From: Firmicutes bacterium UBA5449
GTDB taxonomy: Bacteria; Bacillota; SHA-98; UBA4971
DNA length: 11,559 nucleotides
Direction: 5' to 3'
Assembly (NCBI GenBank): GCA_002424305.1
Contig: DIQZ01000079.1
Coordinates: forward strand, 20,177 to 31,735
Below the pieces are notes generated by a model that searched no databases, was not told the origin of the DNA, and was given only the letters and a program-made list of their open reading frames with translations. The translations under genes and the position numbers were made by a program. Below, one piece after another: positions 1-7,949 of this stretch (the first letter of the stretch is position 1; the number at the start of each line of letters is the position of its first letter).

Positions 1-269
1 GTGCTTGAGTGCTCCGTAGTGCCTAGAGTTTTATCTCTGCTCCCGGCATTCCTGATCATGCGCCTCTCAGCCTTTCCGAATGGTAGTCCACATTATCATA
101 TGAAGAGCCTCGGAGACTAGTGCACCCACCCAAGATATTGCCCTTGATTTGGGACATTTTCTCTGAAGGTATCAGCGTGATGAGGCAGCCAGTCGGTGGT
201 ATGTTCAGCTCACTGCACGCTTGTGTCCTACCTCGTTGAAGTTTGGCCTATGGATTAGCCAAGACTATT
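1..269. other. Downstream flank of pglX, no recognisable gene
   Basis: This stretch follows the pglX stop codon and reaches the window edge. On the minus strand all three frames close within about ten codons of the pglX stop. A later open frame of about 60 codons, ending with a stop near position 60, resembles nothing I know. A short frame opens at ATG 57-59 behind a GAGAGG sequence and runs off the edge after 19 codons; it could be the start of a further gene but is too short to judge. I see no pglZ-like N-terminus, no intrinsic terminator and no transposase fragment. Confidence 0.5.
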
Positions 270-3200
270 TCACGTGATGGGTCTAAGCACATCCTTGAAT
301 TTCGCGTAATTTGCCGCTACCCCATAGTCGAGGTTTATGTGAACCGATCCGTCGGCCAACAGGCGTATATTGTCATCGTATTCTCTGAGCTCATCAAGCT
401 GCCTCTTACGTTTGATAAGCTCTCTGTTGATCTTGGTACGCTGTCCACTGACCTTCGCACGCTGTCTATCGACTGTAGCAAGCTGCTTCGTGGCTTGAGC
501 CTTTACATGAAGCTGTGCATGAGACGTCTCAAGAGCATCTCTCTCCACTGACTGCTCAAGCCGTCTGATTTCTTCATCTATCATTTCTTCCAGCCTCAAC
601 AAGTATCTGGTTCTGACAATCTCCACAGTATCCGGCCGATAACGGTGCATATATATCAAAGCATTGAACGCTTTCTGCTTCCCGGACGAGAACATCCAGT
701 AGATGGGACGCTTTCTATACATTCGGACATGATCCTTGTAGAACTCATCGAGAAAGTACCTACGAATCGCATCCCTGTCGCTCTCCCCTGCCCTCATCCC
801 CAGGGTCTTGGCAATCCAGTTGAGGTTCTCATCCAGGGACTTTTTCCCGAAACATGTTTCTACGAATTCCACGAACCTAGAGACAATATCATCTTCGAAA
901 TACTCTTCGTCCAAAATCGGGATAACCCCGTCCTCATTAGGAATGAACGTTTTGTAATTACTCGCGTCAAACTCTCCGCCTGCAAATGCAATACCTTCTA
1001 CATCCGGAGAATAGCGCCCGAACATGCATCCTACTGCATATGAGATAAACGAACGCACATCCTGATTCCGGTCTGCCCTGCAAATTGTAACATCGTCACA
1101 AGACACTTCGGGCGTCATCTGACCATCCAAGCCGTATAGCTCGATAAATAGGCGGTTTATCTCTTCCTCATTCTGCTTCATTTCCCTGAACTCGCTCCAT
1201 ACGAACTCCTGCCATCGCCGGAACGCTTCTTCTACGGTGGAAGCCCCGGTACCGTAAGTTAAGAATGGGTGCCTCTTGAAATCCCAGGAAGTCTCGTAAG
1301 AATCCCAATCTCTGCAGGCGATATCAATACAAGATCGGGCAAGGGATTCAATTTGGAAGCGAACATTGGGATCGTCCGGAAATATGATGGGAACGTCAGC
1401 AATATTACCAACCTGAAAATTCAAGGTGGGATTCAGTATTTTCAGAAACTCATATGCCGGTTTTGAACATAAGAACGCAGTCACGTAGAGCATATCTTTG
1501 TCCTCAGGAAATGCTGAACTTCCTCCAACATCAAACAAGAAACCCGGCGGACTGTACCTGGCGCAGAATCGACTCGAGCCCACGAAGGTCCAGGTGACGC
1601 TTGGATTAAAGTAGTAATCAGGATTCCTAACATAGGCTCCGGGAAAATTGCGAATACGAGTACCATCATCTTCCCAATCCACAACGTAATCACAATTCCC
1701 GTACCACTTTCTGAACTTACCTCCCTTATTGTAAGGAAACCATCTTTTACCGCTTATTTCAGCTTCCTTACGGGAACACATGGCAAACCCAATGCGTCCC
1801 ATCTCCACCTCATGCCATAGTCTCAAGAATTGACGATTCTTACCCGTCTGCAAGCCTGCCCTGGGCTGCGCAATATCTGCTAATCTTGTTCCCATCTCAA
1901 AAGCTTGAAGAACTTCTTCAGCCACCCAGTAGGCTATGGGAGAGCCCGGCACTCTTCTGCATTGTGACGTGCTGAAAACGTACCAATTCCTTTCATTATC
2001 AAGCTCTTCGATTTTGGAATCAGGCGAGTCGTAATCTACGAGCCGCACGTATCTTCCTTTGTATTCAGTAAGGCTTGCGTTCCTTATGACAAAGGCTGTT
2101 GACTGAACAACTTCCCCTCCCAGTGTTTCGAAGCCTCGTGCCCCAAGATGGATCATAGAGTAGATTGCTCTTTCATCTATCACCCTGCTCCGTAAATCGC
2201 ACAAGCCGATCAAGAACATCCATGAGTGCTGAGTCAATAGTGCGGTAAATCCACCATCCGCTGTTGAGCTGAGACATTGCTCCATGAAACTGGAGGATAA
2301 ATCTGCGCCGCTGGAACCATAAAGCCTCCTGACATGCTGCTTCAGGCGCTCGTTCATGTTACGTCTGTACATGTACGGCGGATTGGTTACTACGACTTCA
2401 TATTTCCCACTCATTACCCCGGCTTGCTTTGCAAGGCGCAAAATAATCTCGGCATCTTTCTTTAGCATAACTGAATGACGACAGTCATGTTGGGTTTCGG
2501 CTTTCAGCCTTTCCACTGCAGCAGGCAGCCAGTCCAGATTCATGTCCTCAACTTCAATGAGCGCACCATAATCTTTTGCATTATAAAACACTTCAAGTAG
2601 GCAAAGGAGTTCTTCCTGCATCCCGGCTTGCTCAGTCTGGGACGCATTAGGGTCTACAAGCGCCTCTATGACCTCTTTAGAGATTCCGTTACTTTCTTCA
2701 ACAGCAAACACATTGGGGCACACACCTTTATCGAGAATCTTAGGATCCCATCTGCGCGCTTGCATCATCAAAGCAAATGCAGCAAGCTTCGCTGCACGCT
2801 CGTCTATATCCAGGCCATATAGATTTTGTTCTAGGATCATTTGAGCAATACATGTCCTTGGATAGCCTGCTTCCAGGTACATGTGGTAGAGCAGATCGAA
2901 AGCGTAAATCAGAATGTGCCCGCTTCCGCAAGCAGGATCGATGATTGAAAGCTCAGCCGGATCTATGTTTTTCTTAGCCAAAGCCTCGAGTTTTCCCCTG
3001 ACCTCTTTGTCTTGATCAGCTTCTTCTATGTAGTAATCCATCTTACTGCGCAGGTTAGAGTCGGGCCTTGCCTCAAGCCAAAGCCTGCCCAGGGAGTTAT
3101 CAACCATATACTGCACAATCCAATTAGGAGTGAACAGCTGGGTAGCCAGAGGGATATCGCTTCTTGTGGCTTTTTCACCCTTCTTGAACTTGGCATAAAC

Positions 3201-3845
3201 CTCATCCTTCTTCTCGGAGACATAGTATTGGTAAAGCCAACCTACGATTTCAACACGATCCACCCAATAGTCTTCAGGGATCTCAGATAGCGTCTTGCGT
3301 GTCGCATAACCTTCAGCCGGAAGGTTCAGGGGGAAGAGAAGTTTCATCCAGTTTTCGATATCATCAAAGACAAACGGCATGATACGACTGAGCTCGGCAA
3401 ACTGTGACAAGAGGCGAAAATCCCGTGCTCTGTTGGAATTGATATCCGGGAGGATTCTAGATATTTGATGCCTGCTGTAAGACTTGATCGTAGCATCGTT
3501 TGAATTCGGTTCAGGTACGGACATAAGCCTTGCCAAGCCCGACAAGTAGCCGTTGGCCTCCATAAAGCGGACTGCTACAAGCCTACTGAACCACGCATAT
3601 GCAGCCTGCTCCACCACTTCATCGTAGGAATTGTGCCTTAGCTCATCGATAAGCTCTTCGCGCGCTTTCTTCTGATCATTAGTCAGCGTCTCGCCCGCTC
3701 TAAGCCTAATTTCATCACCTCCGGGGATATTGCCGGATTCAACGTTCCCCTGAGATAGACCAAGCTCAATGAGGCGCTGCTCCATACCTTGTATCAATTG
3801 AATCCTTGCAGCACGCGCAAATCTCTCAAGCACAGACTTATCCAC
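270..3845 (-). CDS. pglX: BREX type 1 adenine-specific DNA methyltransferase PglX
   Basis: PglX is the methyltransferase of BREX phage defence. It N6-methylates adenine in a non-palindromic host motif and is also needed for restriction of phage. The protein has 1191 residues, the usual size for type 1 PglX, and appears intact. Visible marks are the N-terminal MDKSVLERFARAAR, the SAM-binding motif I DPACGSG (about 303-309), a following NLYGLDIDERAAKLA segment (about 341-355) and the catalytic NPPY (488-491). The last 120 residues are a charged coiled coil followed by the family-typical ending NYAKFKDVL. The start is GTG 3845-3843, behind GAGAGG about 10 nt upstream; an ATG in that interval leads to a stop after five codons. 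Part of the coiled coil is encoded by 21-bp DNA repeats. The gene lies just beyond a tRNA-Phe terminator with no other BREX gene in view, and I see no clear promoter in the 88 bases before it. An orphan or type IIG-like methyltransferase role is possible. Confidence 0.9.
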   Translation of the reverse strand: MDKSVLERFARAARIQLIQGMEQRLIELGLSQGNVESGNIPGGDEIRLRAGETLTNDQKKAREELIDELRHNSYDEVVEQAAYAWFSRLVAVRFMEANGYLSGLARLMSVPEPNSNDATIKSYSRHQISRILPDINSNRARDFRLLSQFAELSRIMPFVFDDIENWMKLLFPLNLPAEGYATRKTLSEIPEDYWVDRVEIVGWLYQYYVSEKKDEVYAKFKKGEKATRSDIPLATQLFTPNWIVQYMVDNSLGRLWLEARPDSNLRSKMDYYIEEADQDKEVRGKLEALAKKNIDPAELSIIDPACGSGHILIYAFDLLYHMYLEAGYPRTCIAQMILEQNLYGLDIDERAAKLAAFALMMQARRWDPKILDKGVCPNVFAVEESNGISKEVIEALVDPNASQTEQAGMQEELLCLLEVFYNAKDYGALIEVEDMNLDWLPAAVERLKAETQHDCRHSVMLKKDAEIILRLAKQAGVMSGKYEVVVTNPPYMYRRNMNERLKQHVRRLYGSSGADLSSSFMEQCLSSTADGGFTALLTQHSWMFLIGLCDLRSRVIDERAIYSMIHLGARGFETLGGEVVQSTAFVIRNASLTEYKGRYVRLVDYDSPDSKIEELDNERNWYVFSTSQCRRVPGSPIAYWVAEEVLQAFEMGTRLADIAQPRAGLQTGKNRQFLRLWHEVEMGRIGFAMCSRKEAEISGKRWFPYNKGGKFRKWYGNCDYVVDWEDDGTRIRNFPGAYVRNPDYYFNPSVTWTFVGSSRFCARYSPPGFLFDVGGSSAFPEDKDMLYVTAFLCSKPAYEFLKILNPTLNFQVGNIADVPIIFPDDPNVRFQIESLARSCIDIACRDWDSYETSWDFKRHPFLTYGTGASTVEEAFRRWQEFVWSEFREMKQNEEEINRLFIELYGLDGQMTPEVSCDDVTICRADRNQDVRSFISYAVGCMFGRYSPDVEGIAFAGGEFDASNYKTFIPNEDGVIPILDEEYFEDDIVSRFVEFVETCFGKKSLDENLNWIAKTLGMRAGESDRDAIRRYFLDEFYKDHVRMYRKRPIYWMFSSGKQKAFNALIYMHRYRPDTVEIVRTRYLLRLEEMIDEEIRRLEQSVERDALETSHAQLHVKAQATKQLATVDRQRAKVSGQRTKINRELIKRKRQLDELREYDDNIRLLADGSVHINLDYGVAANYAKFKDVLRPIT
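399..503. repeat. 21-bp degenerate tandem repeats in the pglX 3' region
   Basis: About five 21-bp units in register (399-419, 420-440, 441-461, 462-482, 483-503) each begin CTG or CTC on the plus strand. The middle units are the most alike, for example CTGTCCACTGACC followed by CTGTCTATCGACTG. The unit length equals one heptad, and the encoded protein reads as heptads such as VDRQRAK, VSGQRTK and INRELIK. This is coding DNA whose period matches a coiled coil. Confidence 0.6.
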
Positions 3846-3933
3846 GAACTCTCATCCTCTCAAACCCGCCGATAGAGTGTTCACAGTCTGCAAACAGGGT
3901 TAGGCAAGCAGATCGGCAAGAGAATTGCCGGAA

Positions 3934-3972
3934 TAAAAGACAAGGGTTTCGGTGATTGCCGAAACCCTTGTC
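3934..3972 (-). terminator. Intrinsic terminator of tRNA-Phe
   Basis: A perfect 14-bp inverted repeat, GACAAGGGTTTCGG at 3939-3952 and its complement at 3959-3972, encloses a 6-nt loop. On the minus strand it is followed by a run of T (3938-3934). It begins 21 bases beyond the tRNA 3' end and separates the tRNA unit from pglX. A smaller inverted repeat, CGGCAA/TTGCCG at 3914-3930, follows it. Confidence 0.85.
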
Positions 3973-3993
3973 AAATAGTGATATATCAAATAA

Positions 3994-4069
3994 TGGTGCC
4001 GAGGGCCGGAATTGAACCGGCGACACGTGAATTTTCAGTCCACTGCTCTACCGACTGAGCTACCTCGGC
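3994..4069 (-). tRNA. tRNA-Phe (GAA)
   Basis: A complete cloverleaf can be drawn on the minus strand. The acceptor stem is GCCGAGG/CCTCGGC, the D stem GCTC/GAGC, the anticodon stem GTGGA/TTCAC with one G-T pair, and the T stem GCCGG/CCGGC with loop TTCAATT. The discriminator base is A and CCA is encoded. The anticodon loop CTGAAAA places the anticodon GAA at 4036-4034, which reads phenylalanine codons. The gene stands alone between its own promoter and terminator. tRNA genes are common integration sites, which matters because a defence-type gene lies immediately beyond its 3' end. Confidence 0.97.
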
Positions 4070-4084
4070 AAAAGTTCTGACCAC

Positions 4085-4113
4085 ATAATACGCGGTTTCA
4101 AGCACTTTGTCAA
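4085..4113 (-). promoter_or_regulatory. Sigma-A-type promoter of tRNA-Phe
   Basis: On the minus strand a perfect -35 TTGACA (4113-4108) is followed by a 17-nt spacer and a -10 TATTAT (4090-4085). Transcription would start near 4078, about nine bases before the mature tRNA 5' end. This is the best promoter match in the window and fits a highly expressed stable RNA. Confidence 0.88.
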
Positions 4114-4205
4114 TGTCATGAAATTCCTTTTTGGAAGTCTATACCCGTTCGACAGCAGTGAATTGTGCTAAATGCTACAACCCAATCTTCATCATTATTT
4201 CCAAT

Positions 4206-4361
4206 TCAACGTTCAAAATGAAAGTCCTTCAAATTGTATTCATTATCACTTATATAATCAAGAGCAGTATTGCCTTCATCTAACTTGCATCTGCCATCAG
4301 CCCTGACATTTAAGAGCGCCTCTTTCTTGGAGGCGCTCTCATCCGAATCATGATTATGCAT
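4206..4361 (-). pseudogene. Possible ankyrin-repeat gene remnant
   Basis: A 51-codon frame, too short for routine gene calling, runs from ATG 4361-4359 to TGA 4208-4206. Residues 19-38 contain the sequence ADGRCKLDEGNTALDYI, close to the ankyrin core pattern D-x-x-G-N-T-A-L-x-x-A. The next stretch, SDNEYNLKDF, fits the second helix of a last ankyrin repeat. The frame stays open upstream of the ATG for only six codons before a stop, and I see no good ribosome site, so I read it as the 3' end of a decayed gene. It lies between the M20 gene and the tRNA promoter. Its start overlaps the hairpins described at 4313-4387. The resemblance is short and could be chance. Confidence 0.4.
4313..4339 (-). 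terminator. Probable terminator hairpin of the transporter-peptidase operon
   Basis: AGAGCGCCTC at 4313-4322 pairs with GAGGCGCTCT at 4330-4339 across a 7-nt loop. The GC-rich 10-bp stem lies 77 bases beyond the M20 stop codon in the direction of transcription. The tail after it on the minus strand is only TTAAATG, so the U-run is weak and termination may be partial. It falls within the ankyrin-like frame. Confidence 0.5.
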
Positions 4362-4363
4362 TA

Positions 4364-4387
4364 GTAACTGGTAGGCTACTCAGTTAC
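4364..4387 (-). repeat. Inverted repeat after the M20 gene
   Basis: GTAACTG at 4364-4370 is complementary to CAGTTAC at 4381-4387. A further GTAG/CTAC pairing inside it makes a compact hairpin with a one-base bulge. It begins 29 bases past the M20 stop and has no T-run. It may stabilise the mRNA 3' end together with the stronger hairpin downstream, or may be incidental. Confidence 0.4.
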
Positions 4388-4415
4388 CAACAGAGAATTC
4401 CCTGTCTCTCGTACA

Positions 4416-5777
4416 TTACTTGTTGCCTCGTGCGATAGCCTCCAAAACATGGGCGGTAGTCTTGATTCCTTGGATAAACAGGTCAAGGCTGAAGTTCTCA
4501 TTAGGCCCATGGTTGCCCTCATCAGGATTGGCATAGGGCACAGAAATAGTAGGCATCTCAAGTATGTTGCTAAAGACATACTCCGGACAACTGGCACCTG
4601 ATAATGGAACCACCACAGGATCAGCGTCCCATGCCTCAGCGACAGCGCCGATGACAGTCTTAGAAACGGGTAATTCTAAGTCCGTGCGAGAAGCATACAT
4701 TTTCCCGTGCTTAATGACTTCGGCTTCCGGTAAGTACTTCTTAACATGCTTCTCTACCAAGTCGAATATCTCATCAGGATCTTGATCCGGAACTAACCGC
4801 ATATCCATTTTACAAGTAGCTTTATAAGGAACAATAGTTGCCATACCCTCTGCAGTGTGCCCGCTTACCAACCCAGAGATGGTCATGGTAGGCATGAACA
4901 TATGGGCCTTCATGGCGTCGACATGATCCCATTCAGGTCCTGTACCCGGATGCCTTACTCCTTCGAAATAATCTTTGACATTAAAGGGAATATCCTTCAC
5001 AACTTCCTCTTCAGCAGGAGTAATGGCTCTAACCTTATCGTAGTAGCCTTCCACGAGCACCTTGCCGTCAGGAGATTTCATAGTGCTGAGCAAATGAACC
5101 AGGCGCCATGCCGGATTAGGAATCAAAGCACCATAGTGACCGGAGTGACAATCTCTCATGTTTTCTTCTATTACGATCTCCGCATCAATGATTCCCCTAC
5201 ACCCGAAAACAACCTGTGGCCTGCCTGAATAATGAATAGGGCCATCAGAATAATAGCATACGTCAGCTTTGAGCAGCTCCTTATTCTCCTCAACCAGCGT
5301 TGCAAGGTTTATGCTGCCGCTCTCTTCTTCGCCGTCCAAGAGAAACTTCACACTGCACGGAAGTTCTCCACAGTTCTTTATGAAGGCATCCACCGCAATA
5401 ATATGCGTAAGAAGTTGCCCCTTATTATCTCCGGTGCCCCTCCCATACATGCGCCCGTTCCTGATAGCAGGCTCAAAAGGAGGGGTAACCCAAAGGTTCA
5501 AATCACCTACAGGTTGCGTATCATAGTGTCCGTAAAACATAACTGTGGGAGTCCCGGGAACTATTCTTTCAGCATATACCGCAGGCAGACCTGCAGTAGG
5601 CATAATCTTAGCATCAAGACCTATCTCTTTTAGCATATCACAGAGAATCTTTGCGCACTCTTTTACGCCTTCTCCGGTCGAACTAACGCTGGGCTGACTA
5701 ATGAGTCTCGCCATCTTCTGAGTACTCTGATCCCTTGTGGAATCGATCCAGCGTAAAACTTTATCCAGTGATGTCAT
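4416..5777 (-). CDS. M20-family metallopeptidase (CNDP-like dipeptidase)
   Basis: This is a cytoplasmic two-metal hydrolase of the M20/M25/M40 clan, whose members cleave dipeptides or N-acyl amino acids. It has 453 residues, normal for the carnosinase-like branch. Catalytic-domain residues are in place: H84 and D86 in YGHYDTQP, bridging D117 in GRGTGDNKG, the E151/E152 pair in DGEEESGS, D178 in YYSDGP, and final ligand H423 in NHGPNENF. H211 in CHSGHYG and R327 in DMRLVP match the dimer-domain residues that complete the active site. There is no signal peptide. The ATG 5777-5775 follows AAGGAGAG at good spacing, 37 bases after the stop of the second permease gene, so it is the last gene of the transport operon. 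The context suggests it hydrolyses the imported solute. Dipeptidase, acylase or carbamoyl-hydrolase activity cannot be separated from sequence. Confidence 0.9.
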   Translation of the reverse strand: MTSLDKVLRWIDSTRDQSTQKMARLISQPSVSSTGEGVKECAKILCDMLKEIGLDAKIMPTAGLPAVYAERIVPGTPTVMFYGHYDTQPVGDLNLWVTPPFEPAIRNGRMYGRGTGDNKGQLLTHIIAVDAFIKNCGELPCSVKFLLDGEEESGSINLATLVEENKELLKADVCYYSDGPIHYSGRPQVVFGCRGIIDAEIVIEENMRDCHSGHYGALIPNPAWRLVHLLSTMKSPDGKVLVEGYYDKVRAITPAEEEVVKDIPFNVKDYFEGVRHPGTGPEWDHVDAMKAHMFMPTMTISGLVSGHTAEGMATIVPYKATCKMDMRLVPDQDPDEIFDLVEKHVKKYLPEAEVIKHGKMYASRTDLELPVSKTVIGAVAEAWDADPVVVPLSGASCPEYVFSNILEMPTISVPYANPDEGNHGPNENFSLDLFIQGIKTTAHVLEAIARGNK

Positions 5778-5814
5778 ATCAAGCTCTCCTTACCTTGTAG
5801 AAGTTAGTGGAATG

Positions 5815-6909
5815 TTAATTGTTTCCCGTGCCCTCCAGCGTCTTTCCCCTGGTTTGACGAGAAGCACTCCTTTGGGAAGTTGCTCTCTCCCAAGAGTGAA
5901 TAAGAAGCGCAGTGCCGATAATTCCATATCCTATAAATACTCGAAAATACTCACCAATTTGAGCATTTCCCATAAGCCGTTGGCCGGCTGCAGGAGAGAT
6001 AATGAAAAGAAGTTGGAATAACAGAGTTCCAATCAGCGCCTGACCAACAGTTGCCCTGGATACGGTTGCACCCCCAACCAAAAGCGATGCAATTGCGACT
6101 GTACCAATTTGCTCGTGACTGTTAAAGGTGTTCATAGTGCCCATATTCTGCAAGAATATCACCTGTCCGATTGCAGCGAGAACCGTAGACATGACCATAG
6201 CGGTAATCCTAGTGCGATCTACATTGATACCTGCAACAGAAGCAACGCCCATATCTTGGCCTACTGCCCTGAGTTCCTGGCCAAGTTTGGTTTGGTAAAG
6301 CCATCGAATGCCAAGACACAAAAGGATTACTACGATAATGGGAGCTAAGGGAATATGAATACCAAAGAGCTTCATCCTTATAAGGTCATCAAGAGCATAT
6401 TTACAGTACTTAAGCTCAATTGTGCCGCGCAATCCAACACCGTTATCCAGCATAATTTGGGGGTTCTTAACCGGGAACACAGTGCCTACCATGAACAGAA
6501 ACACCAATTGATATATACCGTTTGCCGCAAATCCCAGCATCATGCTGGTTATCATTTCCCTGCCCCGCGCCTTGTTCAACACATGACCTGCAGATATTCC
6601 CAGAACTACAGCAATAGGTATGGACAAAACTACTGCAGTAATTAAACCGGCTAACCCAGGCAGTTTGTAATGGGTCGCAACAATCAACCCAACTTGCCCG
6701 GCCATGGCGCCAAGCACTATAGCAAAGTTCAATCCAAGCCCTGCTGTAACAGGGATTATTAGTGACAAAACTAAGAACCAGTTACGGGCCAACCGAGAAA
6801 TCAATTCCTGGGTAACATACCTAAGATTTTGTCCGCTTATGAGCAACCCTAAAATACACATGCATAAGAACAACACCGGAACAGCATTTTGTCGAATTCG
6901 TTCTTTCAC
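5815..6909 (-). CDS. ABC transporter permease 2 (BPD_transp_2 / RbsC-like)
   Basis: This is an integral membrane subunit forming half of the translocation channel, 364 residues long. About eight to ten hydrophobic segments are visible, beginning at residues 10-26 and 45-60. Family landmarks are GLGLNFAIVLGAMAG (57-71), the cytoplasmic coupling stretch GQDMGVASVAGINVDRTRI (217-235), and LLVGGATVSRATVGQALIGT (276-295). The C-terminal tail from about 340 is hydrophilic. The start is GTG 6909-6907. It overlaps the TGA of the preceding permease gene by four bases (GTGA), which implies translational coupling. A likely ribosome site, AAGGTGAT, lies just before it. It is paralogous to permease 1, so the two probably form a heterodimer with the double ATPase, as in BMP-type nucleoside importers. 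Confidence 0.9.
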   Translation of the reverse strand: MKERIRQNAVPVLFLCMCILGLLISGQNLRYVTQELISRLARNWFLVLSLIIPVTAGLGLNFAIVLGAMAGQVGLIVATHYKLPGLAGLITAVVLSIPIAVVLGISAGHVLNKARGREMITSMMLGFAANGIYQLVFLFMVGTVFPVKNPQIMLDNGVGLRGTIELKYCKYALDDLIRMKLFGIHIPLAPIIVVILLCLGIRWLYQTKLGQELRAVGQDMGVASVAGINVDRTRITAMVMSTVLAAIGQVIFLQNMGTMNTFNSHEQIGTVAIASLLVGGATVSRATVGQALIGTLLFQLLFIISPAAGQRLMGNAQIGEYFRVFIGYGIIGTALLIHSWERATSQRSASRQTRGKTLEGTGNN

Positions 6910-7949
6910 TCACCATCACCTTCCTTCCGAGTCAGCGCGTAAAGGATCATGCTGTTGGAGATGATGGTTTTGGCAACTTCAGAAATATCCCCCTGTATCA
7001 CGCTGCGGGTTACAGGTAATGCAATGGTCAAGAGCGTCTGAAAAAGCACTGTGCCAAGCACAGCATTCCAGACAGTCGCTTTCCTGGCGCTGGCGCCACC
7101 AATTAAAACAGAGGCAACTGCCGGAAAAGACATCATCAACGGAGCCATGTAGAGTTGAACATAGCCGAAACTCTGACAGTAAATTACCATCCCCATGGCT
7201 CCCAAGGCAGTAGACAAAACTGTACCAAGCACCCTCATCTTATCAACATCAACACCGCATGACGTGGCAAATACAGGATTGGCACCGGCAACCTTCATTG
7301 ATACACCTAATCTTGATCTGAAGAAAACCTCCAGAAGCAAGCAAGCTAACCCAAAAGCCAGCAACAGTCCTACGGGAATTTCCACGCCGAATATCTCGAA
7401 CTGCCAGAAGTTATCGAGGATTTGGGCGAGAGAATCGTTAACAGCCAGTGTCATACGAAGCCCCTTGCCTCCGACAACCCAGATCATTTCCGGGTTTCTA
7501 AATGGAGCCAAAAGCCAAAACATGCACATTCCTGAAACAATGGAAAAACCGGTATATGTACCGATCATCATTTCCTGACCGCGCACCCTATTGAGGACCA
7601 GCCCATATAAGTACCCTGCAGCAGCCCCCAAAGCACACGCTATTAGGAGTGCAATAATGAGACCGAAAAACCCCACCAGTTTGAATTCCATTACGACTAA
7701 CATGCCAATAAGCCCGGCAATGATACCGATGGATAATCCGAAGTTCAGGCCTGCTCCCGATTGCACGCTAGGAACCATTGCCAGCACCATGACTCCGTTC
7801 ATTCCTATCCTAACCAATGAATTGCTCAAGAGCATCGAGGTAGGCAAATGGTTGACAGTGGCAACCACCATTAATGCCACGAGAAACAATATTATTGTGA
7901 GCCTCGGAAGTCCGACTTTATCAATTAATTGCTTAAAAGAATCAGTCAC
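6906..7949 (-). CDS. ABC transporter permease 1 (BPD_transp_2 / RbsC-like)
   Basis: This is the other membrane subunit of the importer. I place the start at GTG 7949-7947, giving 347 residues, because a near-ideal AAAGGAGGG lies 7 nt before it. A longer frame from 8003 would add 18 hydrophilic residues but lacks such a site and overlaps the ATPase gene by 62 bases. With the GTG start the overlap with the ATPase stop is 8 bases. Hydrophobic segments start at about residues 17-33 and 48-62. Family landmarks are SGAGLNFGLSIGIIAG (64-79), AGANPVFATSCGVDVDKMR (221-239) and VLIGGASARKATVWNAVLGT (281-300). The last of these matches the equivalent segment of permease 2, showing that the two are paralogues. 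It ends four bases inside the start of permease 2. Confidence 0.9.
   Translation of the reverse strand: MTDSFKQLIDKVGLPRLTIILFLVALMVVATVNHLPTSMLLSNSLVRIGMNGVMVLAMVPSVQSGAGLNFGLSIGIIAGLIGMLVVMEFKLVGFFGLIIALLIACALGAAAGYLYGLVLNRVRGQEMMIGTYTGFSIVSGMCMFWLLAPFRNPEMIWVVGGKGLRMTLAVNDSLAQILDNFWQFEIFGVEIPVGLLLAFGLACLLLEVFFRSRLGVSMKVAGANPVFATSCGVDVDKMRVLGTVLSTALGAMGMVIYCQSFGYVQLYMAPLMMSFPAVASVLIGGASARKATVWNAVLGTVLFQTLLTIALPVTRSVIQGDISEVAKTIISNSMILYALTRKEGDGE

Noticed and set aside
1..59. Minus-strand frame starting at ATG 57-59 and leaving the window
   Set aside because: Only 19 codons are visible and nothing is recognisable, so it is not called as a gene.
399..503. Possible CRISPR array because of regular repeats
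   Set aside because: The 21-bp units are contiguous, degenerate and coding, with no unique spacers.
243..551. Plus-strand open frame with heptad-like LSVDLGTLSTDL pattern
   Set aside because: It lies antisense to the pglX coiled coil; the pattern is the mirror of the 21-bp coding repeats.
3838..4026. Minus-strand open frame just upstream of pglX
   Set aside because: Its first codons lie within the tRNA and it crosses the terminator; a typical spurious frame over a tRNA.
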